From IMG/VR virus record IMGVR_UViG_3300025873_000030, positions 1 through 28,677 of that record: a stretch of 28,677 nucleotides of DNA. The stretch is one strand, 5' to 3'. The translations under genes and the position numbers were made by a program. The number at the start of each line of letters is the position of its first letter. Positions within the stretch are counted from its first letter, which is position 1. The DNA comes from a virus. Below are positions 22,802-28,677 of this stretch, one piece after another. Below the pieces are notes generated by a model. It did no database searches. It was not told where the DNA came from and worked only from the letters and a program-made list of their open reading frames with translations.

Positions 22802-23411
22802 CTATTACGCAATTATTCCAGCCAATGTGAGATACAGCAACCTCAAGCCAAATACCAAATTATTATATGGCGAGATAACAGCACTAGCAAGCAAGGAAGG
22901 ATACTGCTTCGCATCAAATAGATACTTTTCAGATTTATACGATGTAACAAAGAACACCATCAGCTCCTGGATTTCGGATTTACATAAAGCAGGATTTATA
23001 AAGGTTCAGATCATTAAGGAAGGAAACCAAGTAATACAAAGAAGGATAGGTATAACTCAAAAAGGGGATACCCCTATCACTAAAAAAGAGGAGTATAATA
23101 GTACAAGTATTAATAATACAATTAATAATATATCCTTAAGAATTCAATCTTTTGAAGCTGAGGTTTTAATTTTAGAAGCAGATGAGAACATCAGCCGAGC
23201 TTTTATAATTTATTGGTCGGAATTAAATAAGAGCAAAACAAAGATGAGATGGGAGCTCGAAAGGACTTGGGACTTAAAAGCTAGAATAGGCCGATGGAAG
23301 TCAAGACAAAAGCAATGGAACAAAACAGCACCAAAGAAAAACAACTTTAAAAACAAGATGGAAACTTTTAATAGAGCAAAACAAATGATGAATAAATTAA
23401 ACGGACAATGA
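22791..23411 (+). CDS. Replication initiator-like protein with helix-turn-helix domain
   Basis: A 206-residue protein. Residues 1-85 match the phage replication organiser type winged helix: YYAIIPANVRYSNLKPNTKLLYGEI and FASNRYFSDLYDVTKNTISSWI, then LHKAGFIKV. An Asn/Thr/Ile-rich linker (about 100-120) is encoded by A+T-rich DNA, followed by a basic C-terminal helical region (KMRWELERTWDLKARIGRW) that may bind a helicase or DNA. Initiators like lambda O often contain the origin in the middle of their own gene. It overlaps the next gene by ATGA. Confidence 0.75.
   Translation: MKPSYYAIIPANVRYSNLKPNTKLLYGEITALASKEGYCFASNRYFSDLYDVTKNTISSWISDLHKAGFIKVQIIKEGNQVIQRRIGITQKGDTPITKKEEYNSTSINNTINNISLRIQSFEAEVLILEADENISRAFIIYWSELNKSKTKMRWELERTWDLKARIGRWKSRQKQWNKTAPKKNNFKNKMETFNRAKQMMNKLNGQ
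23063..23150. other. Candidate replication origin inside the initiator gene
   Basis: AGGGG-ATA-CCCCT (23063-23075) is a perfect short inverted repeat. It contains ATACCCCTA (23068-23076), the reverse complement of TAGGGGTAT found at 19298-19306 in the control region. Immediately downstream is a strongly A+T-rich stretch (23092-23145, with repeated ATTAATAATA-type units) suited to unwinding. This layout resembles lambdoid origins, but no iteron array is visible and strand opening is inference. Confidence 0.35.
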
Positions 23412-23788
23412 TAAAGAACATAGCAATAGAGGAACTAAGAACGCAAGCAGTAGATATAATGAGCAAAGCGTACCTGGAGCTAGGACAAAACCCTTCAGAG
23501 GACACGATTGTGAGTTTTGCATACATTCTAGCCGATGACTTAAAGCGAGACTTTCATAATATGGAACTTAAGGATATATGGGAGTCTTTCAGAAACGGAG
23601 TGCGAGAAACCACAGAATACCACATAACAGTAAAAACATATTACAAATGGATAAAGAGCCACCGACAAATAATATGGGACAATGAAACAGTGGAGGAACA
23701 TCTGCAAGATAAGAGACTGCAATACAGAAGCAGGAAGGGAACAGGAATGAAGCGATTAAATATAAACAGCACAAAACAAATAGGATGA
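23408..23788 (+). CDS. Unknown helical protein of the replication cluster
   Basis: A 126-residue protein with a helical pattern (IEELRTQAVDIMSKAYLELGQ, FAYILADDLKRDFHNMELKDIWESFRNGVRE, KTYYKWIKSHR) and a basic C-terminus. Proteins of this style follow initiator genes in Bacteroidota phages as I recall them; a helicase-loader role would suit the place but nothing in the sequence proves it. Coupled by ATGA on both sides. Confidence 0.6.
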   Translation: MIKNIAIEELRTQAVDIMSKAYLELGQNPSEDTIVSFAYILADDLKRDFHNMELKDIWESFRNGVRETTEYHITVKTYYKWIKSHRQIIWDNETVEEHLQDKRLQYRSRKGTGMKRLNINSTKQIG

Positions 23789-24891
23789 AAGTAGGAACAT
23801 TTTTTAGTGGGGTGGGTAGCCCAGAGCAAGCCTTAAATAATTTAGGTATTGATCACGAGATAGAATTTGCTTGCGATATAGATAAATACGCAAAACAAAC
23901 ATATTTAAAAAACTTTAATACTAAACAATTTTATACTGATATTACAACACTAGATATGAAGAATTTGTCTTATGTAGATTTATTAGTATTTGGATTTCCT
24001 TGCCAAGCATTTAGCCTAGCAGGAAAAAGGGGTGGCTTTGAAGACACTAGAGGAACATTATTTTATGATGCATTGAGATATTTAAAAGAACACAGGCCTA
24101 GGTATTTTATAGCTGAAAATGTAAAAGGTTTAGTTTCACACGATAAAGGAAAAACATTTCAAACTATAATAGATTGTTTAGCATCAACTGTAAATACACA
24201 AATGTCTATTATGCCTTTTGATAATTTAGGATATCATATACATTACAAAGTATTAAACACTAAAAACTATGGAATACCACAAAACCGAGAACGAATTTTT
24301 ATAGTAGGAATAAGAGATGAAGCAGATAATAACTTTACATTTCCAAAAGAATTTCCTTTAGAATTAAAACTGAAAGATATTTTACAAGACAATCCAAATA
24401 GTAAATACTTTAATTTGAGTAATTCTCAACAACAAATGATTAATGATGAAAACGATATAAAAAGATATATTAATTCTGACATAATAGATAAATTTAATGA
24501 AGGAGACTGTGCAGATATATCATTCCCAAATGGATATAATAAAGCTAACAGAGTATTTAAGGTAGATGATAAGTATTTTTTAAAAGAAGAAACAGTTAAG
24601 AAACTAAATGAATACAATCAAAGAAATAAAGATAATGGAAATGGATTTAGAGCTAAATTTCACAATCCAGAAACTGATTTAATGAGTGCATTGAAAATAG
24701 GTGGAGCAGGAGCAGATGATTTAATAAAACAAGATAAAATTAGAAGGCTAACACCAATAGAATGTGAAAGACTACAAGGTTTTCCTGACAATCACACCGA
24801 AGGGGTAAGCGACACTCAAAGATACAAACAGATGGGAAATACAATAACAGTAAATGTAATGATGGAACTCTTTAAAAAACTCTTGAAATGA
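23785..24891 (+). CDS. DNA (cytosine-5-)-methyltransferase, full-length
   Basis: A 368-residue enzyme with the ordered C5 methyltransferase motifs. These are motif I FFSGVGS (6-12), motif IV GFPCQ with catalytic Cys73, motif VI ENV (111-113), motif VIII QNRERIFIVG (166-175), a variable target-recognition region (about 180-310), motif IX RRLTPIECERLQGFP and motif X QMGNTITVNV. No partner restriction enzyme gene is adjacent, so it is probably an orphan, anti-restriction modification enzyme. T-richer codon use than surrounding genes hints at recent transfer. ATGA overlaps at both ends. Confidence 0.95.
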   Translation: MKVGTFFSGVGSPEQALNNLGIDHEIEFACDIDKYAKQTYLKNFNTKQFYTDITTLDMKNLSYVDLLVFGFPCQAFSLAGKRGGFEDTRGTLFYDALRYLKEHRPRYFIAENVKGLVSHDKGKTFQTIIDCLASTVNTQMSIMPFDNLGYHIHYKVLNTKNYGIPQNRERIFIVGIRDEADNNFTFPKEFPLELKLKDILQDNPNSKYFNLSNSQQQMINDENDIKRYINSDIIDKFNEGDCADISFPNGYNKANRVFKVDDKYFLKEETVKKLNEYNQRNKDNGNGFRAKFHNPETDLMSALKIGGAGADDLIKQDKIRRLTPIECERLQGFPDNHTEGVSDTQRYKQMGNTITVNVMMELFKKLLK

Positions 24892-25124
24892 GCAAGCAAA
24901 ATAAAAAACTTATAGAAAACCTAAAAAAATTAGATAAAATGATGTACTATTGTAAATGTGGAAACACAAAGCACCTACCAAAAGCAACGATAATATATAT
25001 AGAAGGCAAGGGGTGGGTTACTAAAGAAGCAAAGTGTACAAAATGCCCAGAGTATATGGACAGCAAACCAACCGAAGGAATGCCAGGAATAATAAGAACC
25101 GAACCAACACTCACAAAGAAATGA
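24888..25124 (+). CDS. Small zinc-ribbon-like protein
   Basis: A 78-residue basic protein with CKCG and CTKC about 30 residues apart, a likely four-cysteine zinc site. It lies between two methyltransferase genes with ATGA overlaps on both sides. Function unknown; a nucleic-acid-binding or accessory role is possible. Confidence 0.6.
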   Translation: MSKQNKKLIENLKKLDKMMYYCKCGNTKHLPKATIIYIEGKGWVTKEAKCTKCPEYMDSKPTEGMPGIIRTEPTLTKK

Positions 25125-26005
25125 AAGAAGAAGATTTGTTTAATAATAACCTAAATAAAAAAATTGAAAAAATAGATTTATTTGGTAATATTACAATAGA
25201 AAAATCTATTAAAAAAAGAATTGGTTTTTTACCTACTTCTGTTTGGCGACCTAATTGGGAAATAACTAAAAGATTAAAAAAATTAGTAGGAGATAGCTCA
25301 CAAACAAGAGAAAGTTTAAATAGTAATAGAAGTGATAGAAGAAATGGTGTGAATAATGGAAAACCAAGTATTTTTAACCCTAATTTATGTCAAATGATAT
25401 TATCAGCATATTGTAATGAAAATAGCACAATTTATGACCCATTTGCAGGTGGTGGTACAAGGGCAATTATTTCATCTATGTTTGGTCATAAATATTATGG
25501 TGTTGAAATTAGAAAAGAGGAAGTTGATAGAATAAATACAAAAAAAAAGGAATTAGATTTAGATTTTACTGTTATAAAAGGTGACGCTTTAAATAAAAAC
25601 TTTGATGGTATAAAATTTAATTTTTCTTTGACTTGCCCACCATATTATGACCTTGAACAATATTCCAATTTAGATAATGATTTAAGTAATCAAAAAGATT
25701 ATAATGGGTTTTTAGAAATGCTTTCAAAATCTATTAAAAGAGTTTATGATTGTTTAGAAGATGGTAGTATTTCTGTTTGGGTTGTTGGTAATTTTAGAAA
25801 TAAGTTTGGTGCTTTAGAACATTTAAACGGAGATTTAATTAGAATTGGAAAAGAAAATGGATTTATATTATTAGATGAAGTAATTTATGAGGGTGCATCT
25901 AAAGTAGCGTTAACAAGGTGCTCTAAATTTGAGAAAAACAGAAAAAGTATAAGAATGCACGAATACATAGTGATATTTAAAAAGACAAATAAAAAACTAA
26001 ACTAA
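25121..26005 (+). CDS. DNA amino-methyltransferase (N4-cytosine or N6-adenine)
   Basis: A 294-residue SAM-dependent enzyme. DPFAGGGTR (106-114) is the SAM-binding motif and TCPPYYD (171-177) the catalytic motif; the SAM motif comes before the catalytic one. RMHEYIVIFKK near the end is typical of phage methyltransferases of this group. TCPPY does not distinguish N4-cytosine from N6-adenine targets. The ATG at 25121 is chosen because it overlaps the previous stop as ATGA and the longer frame back to 25034 is inside the zinc-ribbon gene. The gene is markedly T-rich (TTT, ATT, GGT codons) compared with neighbours, the strongest sign of recent acquisition in the window. Confidence 0.88.
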   Translation: MKEEDLFNNNLNKKIEKIDLFGNITIEKSIKKRIGFLPTSVWRPNWEITKRLKKLVGDSSQTRESLNSNRSDRRNGVNNGKPSIFNPNLCQMILSAYCNENSTIYDPFAGGGTRAIISSMFGHKYYGVEIRKEEVDRINTKKKELDLDFTVIKGDALNKNFDGIKFNFSLTCPPYYDLEQYSNLDNDLSNQKDYNGFLEMLSKSIKRVYDCLEDGSISVWVVGNFRNKFGALEHLNGDLIRIGKENGFILLDEVIYEGASKVALTRCSKFEKNRKSIRMHEYIVIFKKTNKKLN

Positions 26006-26020
26006 TTTAAAACAATAGAT

Positions 26021-26218
26021 ATGAAAGCAGAAGATAGAATTTATTACATTAAGGGTTTGGTGGATAACGAACTTATAAACACAAAGCATAAAATATTTGT
26101 TAATCTAACTAAGTTTGAAGATAATGACAGACAAGACCCACAAGACATAGAGTTAGGACATACATTAGTTGAAGTAAAAAAGCAACTTGATGAAATAATT
26201 AAAGAACTAAAACAATAA
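26021..26218 (+). CDS. Unknown small acidic protein
   Basis: A 65-residue protein with helices DRIYYIKGLVDNELINTKHKI and HTLVEVKKQLDEIIKEL. Not recognised. Its start lies 15 bases after the methyltransferase stop with an ACAATAGATATG leader. Confidence 0.5.
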   Translation: MKAEDRIYYIKGLVDNELINTKHKIFVNLTKFEDNDRQDPQDIELGHTLVEVKKQLDEIIKELKQ

Positions 26219-26221
26219 GAT

Positions 26222-26446
26222 ATGAAAGCCGAACAACTAGAAAAATACCCAGCATTTGAAAAATGGCTAATGAGAGAATCCCAAGGCGATAAAGATATCC
26301 TATGGCTTTTATTATATAAGGAATTAACGCAACAAAATGAAATAGTATTTGACTGGCTAGATAAGAAGGCTGGAAACCTCAAATCAAATTTAAATAAAAT
26401 AAGTGTAGAAATAATTAAAAGAAACCAAACCAATGCCAAAAGATAA
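26222..26446 (+). CDS. Unknown small helical protein
   Basis: A 74-residue protein with EQLEKYPAFEKWLMRESQ and DKDILWLLLYKELTQQNEIVFDWLDKKAG; helical, no family recognised. Overlaps the next gene by 14 bases. Confidence 0.5.
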   Translation: MKAEQLEKYPAFEKWLMRESQGDKDILWLLLYKELTQQNEIVFDWLDKKAGNLKSNLNKISVEIIKRNQTNAKR

Positions 26447-26624
26447 GGAAGAATTCAGCACATTAAAATATGTAAACTTAGATAACAAAAGAGGAATAAA
26501 AGAGGAATATGCAGATTATAGAAAACGACTCCAGGAAAACTACTACAAAGTTAAATACTATTTAAGAGGCGAATTATACTGGGACAGCTTATCCAAAGGA
26601 ACTTATAGAATAACAAAGAAATGA
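26433..26624 (+). CDS. Unknown small charged protein
   Basis: A 63-residue protein rich in Lys, Glu and Tyr (EEYADYRKRLQENYYKVKYYLRG). No function recognised. Coupled to the next gene by ATGA. Confidence 0.45.
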   Translation: MPKDKEEFSTLKYVNLDNKRGIKEEYADYRKRLQENYYKVKYYLRGELYWDSLSKGTYRITKK

Positions 26625-26821
26625 GAATACTGGACCACTTAAAAAAGGCGAGCTTTGATAAAGATATAAGATGGATCGTAAAATACAGCAAAGCAGGAAA
26701 AGTAATAGAAATAAAACAATTATTCGACCCTGGAAACTTTAAAAAGAATAACAAGCACAATAGAAAAATACTTAATAAAGAAGAACTTATAACTATACTA
26801 GAGAATGACAAAGCACAATAA
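26621..26821 (+). CDS. Unknown small basic protein
   Basis: A 66-residue basic protein (IRWIVKYSKAGKVIEIKQLF, then KNNKHNRKILNKEEL). No family recognised. Overlaps the next gene by 17 bases. Confidence 0.45.
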   Translation: MRILDHLKKASFDKDIRWIVKYSKAGKVIEIKQLFDPGNFKKNNKHNRKILNKEELITILENDKAQ

Positions 26822-27065
26822 ACTATACTACGATATAGAGCGAAACGGAAGAACAGATAAGAAATCGAACACACCGAAATACTACATAGGAAACAAAGGA
26901 CTGGAGGCAATAGATGTAATACACCAATTCAACCTAAGCTACGACTTAGGGAGTGCCTGCTCCTACATTTTAAGAGCAAAGAACAAACATAAGGATGGAG
27001 GAAAAGAATGCATAACAAAAGCAATAGAGCATCTGAAGTACGAACTAAGAAAACTAGAAGGATGA
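26805..27065 (+). CDS. DUF3310-like phage protein
   Basis: An 86-residue protein. YYIGNKGLEAIDVI, FNLSYDLGSACSYILRAKNKH and ECITKAIEHLKYELRKL follow the order of the DUF3310 pattern (ligand-like loop, then YLxRxxxK and a C-terminal helix). The family is widespread in phages and sometimes described near nucleotide-metabolism genes; its function is not established. Coupled to the next gene by ATGA. Confidence 0.7.
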   Translation: MTKHNKLYYDIERNGRTDKKSNTPKYYIGNKGLEAIDVIHQFNLSYDLGSACSYILRAKNKHKDGGKECITKAIEHLKYELRKLEG

Positions 27066-27370
27066 AACAAAAGAGCGAACGAGAACAACTGATAACAAAC
27101 CTGGATATAAACCTAGCCCTTGCATTAGTTAAATGCTTAAGCGAACATCTCCACACGATGCAGTGGACACATTCACAAATGGTAAAGGTTAAATTCAACA
27201 AACTTTTATATGTAGCGAAGCAATATGAAAAAGAGATAGACAAATCAATGCACAGCACCAAAGATGAAACAATAGAAAATATATACGATGCTTTAATGGA
27301 CTCAATCCTGGAAGCAAAAGAAATAGCAATAGAAAATTATGACAATGAGAAAACCGATATTAATAATTAA
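27062..27370 (+). CDS. Unknown helical protein
   Basis: A 102-residue, helical protein (EREQLITNLDINLALALVKCLSEHLHTM, NKLLYVAKQYEKEIDKSM). ATG at 27062 is preferred over 27008 because it overlaps the previous stop as ATGA. The His- and Asp/Glu-bearing helices could hold a ligand, but no family is recognised. Confidence 0.55.
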   Translation: MKQKSEREQLITNLDINLALALVKCLSEHLHTMQWTHSQMVKVKFNKLLYVAKQYEKEIDKSMHSTKDETIENIYDALMDSILEAKEIAIENYDNEKTDINN

Positions 27371-27512
27371 TTTAATAGTTAAAACATTAGTAGAAATTAT
27401 ATTAGTTTGCACTTTTGGAATTGCAATAGGAATTATAGTATTTGCAGGAGTTTATATCTACAAATTAATAAATAATGCAATAGAAGACTACAAAAGACAT
27501 TCTAGCAATTAA
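27345..27512 (+). CDS. Small single-span membrane protein
   Basis: A 55-residue protein with N-terminal RKPILIINLIVKTL, a strongly hydrophobic core (IILVCTFGIAIGIIVFAGVYIY, about residues 18-39) and a charged C-terminus (NAIEDYKRHSSN). It overlaps the preceding gene by 26 bases; an in-frame ATG at 27339 is an alternative. T-rich hydrophobic codons interrupt the usual purine-rich pattern, as expected of a membrane segment. Possible superinfection or membrane-associated role; not known. Confidence 0.55.
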   Translation: MRKPILIINLIVKTLVEIILVCTFGIAIGIIVFAGVYIYKLINNAIEDYKRHSSN

Positions 27513-27580
27513 CAACGCTCTATTAATAACTTAACAACCTAAAGTACCTAAACATAAAGATAAGCCCTTAAATTGCAGCT

Positions 27581-27922
27581 GTGAACGAGCAGAAGCAACA
27601 AGAGGCAATAGTTACATACTTACAACTACAATATAAGGATGTGAGGTTCTGTGCCTCATTAGGAGGACAATATCAACAATACCAAAGCCAAAGAACAAAA
27701 GCAATCAAAACTGGATATGTTAAAGGCTTCCCAGATCTACAGATAACAGAAGCCAGAAGAAACTATCACGGACTTTTTATCGAACTCAAAACTAAAACAG
27801 GAAGGCTAACACCACACCAAAAGCAATGGATAGAAGACCTCAACGAACGAGGCTACCTAGCCAAATGCTGTAAAGGAATGGAAGAAGCAATGGACCTTAT
27901 AGATTGGTATTTAAAAGAATAG
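27581..27922 (+). CDS. VRR-NUC domain nuclease
   Basis: A 113-residue PD-(D/E)xK nuclease. GYVKGFPDLQI carries Pro51-Asp52, and GLFIELKT carries Glu68 and Lys70. GRLTPHQKQWIEDLNERG follows, typical of the small phage VRR-NUC proteins; these resemble Holliday-junction resolvases. It may resolve replication intermediates before packaging. Start GTG at 27581 gives MNEQKQQEAIVTYL, the usual beginning. Confidence 0.88.
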   Translation: MNEQKQQEAIVTYLQLQYKDVRFCASLGGQYQQYQSQRTKAIKTGYVKGFPDLQITEARRNYHGLFIELKTKTGRLTPHQKQWIEDLNERGYLAKCCKGMEEAMDLIDWYLKE

Positions 27923-27924
27923 AT

Positions 27925-28260
27925 ATGAAACAGATAAGTAAGAAACAATCAAAGATTAATAAAGAACTCAAAAGAGTTTATAACGAGATAGCAGAAACAA
28001 GAGGACACTACTGCACAGGATGTGGCCGTTCAGATGTACCACTGAGCCACAGCCACTACATCAGCAGAGCCAGAAGGAAGGACCTGGAGACAGCAATAGA
28101 TAACATTACATACCACTGCCTATCAATGGGAGGCCGTAAAGGATGCCACGATTTATGGGAGGGTGGGATAGCCGATAAACAAAAGCTACTCGACTACCCA
28201 AGAGCAATAGAATATATACTGGAACAAGACACCGAGCTATACTTTTTAATTACAGAATAA
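27925..28260 (+). CDS. Zinc-binding NinG/HNH-like recombination nuclease
   Basis: A 111-residue protein. CTGC (Cys30/Cys33), LSHSHYISR (His42/His44), DNITYHC (His64/Cys65) and GCHDLW (Cys74/His75) form an HNH-like metal site similar to lambda NinG and related phage proteins. It probably acts on branched DNA. The ATG at 27925, three bases after the previous stop, is preferred over the in-frame TTG at 27904. Confidence 0.68.
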   Translation: MKQISKKQSKINKELKRVYNEIAETRGHYCTGCGRSDVPLSHSHYISRARRKDLETAIDNITYHCLSMGGRKGCHDLWEGGIADKQKLLDYPRAIEYILEQDTELYFLITE

Positions 28261-28268
28261 CAATAACA

Positions 28269-28619
28269 ATGCCAAAGCTCCCACCAAAGAAGTCGAGACC
28301 CTGGATACCAAAGCGAGAACCCAAGCAGGAAGTATTCAGAAGCACAGCATCAAGGTCATCTGGCGATATGAGACAATTCTACAACAGCAAAGCCTGGAGA
28401 AGTTTAAGAAACTACAAGATACAGATGCAACCTTTATGTGAGATATGCGAGAGCAAAGGACTAACAGAACCAGCAAGAGAGATAGACCACATAGAAGCAA
28501 TTAAAGATGGAGGACCAAAACTAAGCATAAGCAATCTACAAAGTTTATGTAGAAGCTGCCACGCTTCCAAGAGTGCTAAAGAGAGAGAAGCAAGGAAACA
28601 TATAAAAAAATATTATTAA
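28269..28619 (+). CDS. HNH endonuclease, probable packaging accessory
   Basis: A 116-residue HNH enzyme. CEIC (57-60), EIDHIEAI with Asp73-His74, Asn89 in SISNLQSLC, and CRSCH (94-98) are the full Cys4-HNH motif set. The Pro/Arg-rich N-terminus (PKLPPKKSRPWIPKREPK) is common in terminase-associated HNH proteins. On a circular map it is the gene immediately before the ParB/TerS/TerL group. HNH proteins in that position are known to help terminase cleave DNA in HK97-like phages; that role here is inferred from position. Confidence 0.9.
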   Translation: MPKLPPKKSRPWIPKREPKQEVFRSTASRSSGDMRQFYNSKAWRSLRNYKIQMQPLCEICESKGLTEPAREIDHIEAIKDGGPKLSISNLQSLCRSCHASKSAKEREARKHIKKYY

Positions 28620-28677
28620 AAAAAAAAAAAGATGTTGAAGGGGACTGTCAAATCTTAAAAACAACATATAGGTAGAC
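28620..28677. other. Non-coding right end, candidate packaging-site region
   Basis: A poly-A run follows the HNH stop, then an inverted repeat ATGTTG (28632-28637) and CAACAT (28662-28667) around GGGGACTGTCAAATC. If the molecule is circular, this joins the left-edge palindrome to make a non-coding region of about 155 bases between the HNH and ParB/terminase genes. No direct repeat of the left end was found here. Confidence 0.35.

Noticed and set aside
1-28677. Terminal direct repeats, tRNA genes, CRISPR arrays, integrase or repressor genes
   Set aside because: None could be seen on either strand; absence of terminal repeats means the ends may be an arbitrary cut or a partial sequence.

Overview
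The window looks like a complete, or nearly complete, genome of a small tailed phage (siphovirus-like, HK97-type head). Every supported gene is on the + strand, and genes abut or overlap by a few bases over almost the full length. The host is inferred to be a member of the Bacteroidota, probably a flavobacterium. Reasons: low G+C, A-rich leaders in place of Shine-Dalgarno sequences, a TAnnTTTG-type -7 element at 69-76, and structural proteins of a Bacteroidota-phage flavour. No integrase, repressor, tRNA, CRISPR array or insertion sequence was seen, so nothing points to lysogeny.

Left part (98-19083), structural and lysis genes. In order: ParB-like protein, small and large terminase, a small unknown protein, portal, prohead protease with a very acidic N-terminal extension, major capsid protein and a strong terminator. 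Then come three neck/head-tail joining proteins and a tail-completion protein fused to a LamG lectin-like domain. Small tail-region proteins follow, then two paralogous tail tube proteins, a second strong hairpin, a tail assembly chaperone with a programmed -1 frameshift, the tape measure protein, and one very large tail-tip/receptor-binding protein. An M15 peptidase endolysin sits between two small membrane proteins (holin candidates), and a metallophosphoesterase ends the block. A terminator at 19088-19120 closes this unit.

The control region 19121-19398 holds hairpins, a short direct repeat and a probable promoter. It also holds a motif block (TTCGTA, ACCC, TAGGGGTAT) that resembles the one before the first gene of the structural unit. 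The same TAGGGGTAT 9-mer occurs inverted inside the putative replication initiator gene.

Right part (19399-28619), presumed early/replication/DNA-modification genes. It begins with about eight small unknown proteins. Then: a short phage-type cytosine methyltransferase, a stand-alone DnaA-domain-IV-like protein, a helix-turn-helix replication initiator-like protein with an A+T-rich segment in its gene, a helical unknown protein, a full C5-cytosine methyltransferase, a zinc-ribbon protein and an amino-methyltransferase (N4-cytosine or N6-adenine). Several small unknown proteins follow, including a DUF3310-type protein and a 55-residue membrane protein. The block ends with a VRR-NUC nuclease, a zinc-finger NinG/HNH-like protein and an HNH endonuclease.

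If the molecule is circular, the terminal HNH gene lies directly upstream of the ParB/terminase genes, the usual place for packaging-associated HNH proteins. The window ends would then be an arbitrary cut in a non-coding region of about 155 bases that may hold the packaging site and the structural-gene promoter. Functional calls rest on reading motifs by eye; no database search was possible.
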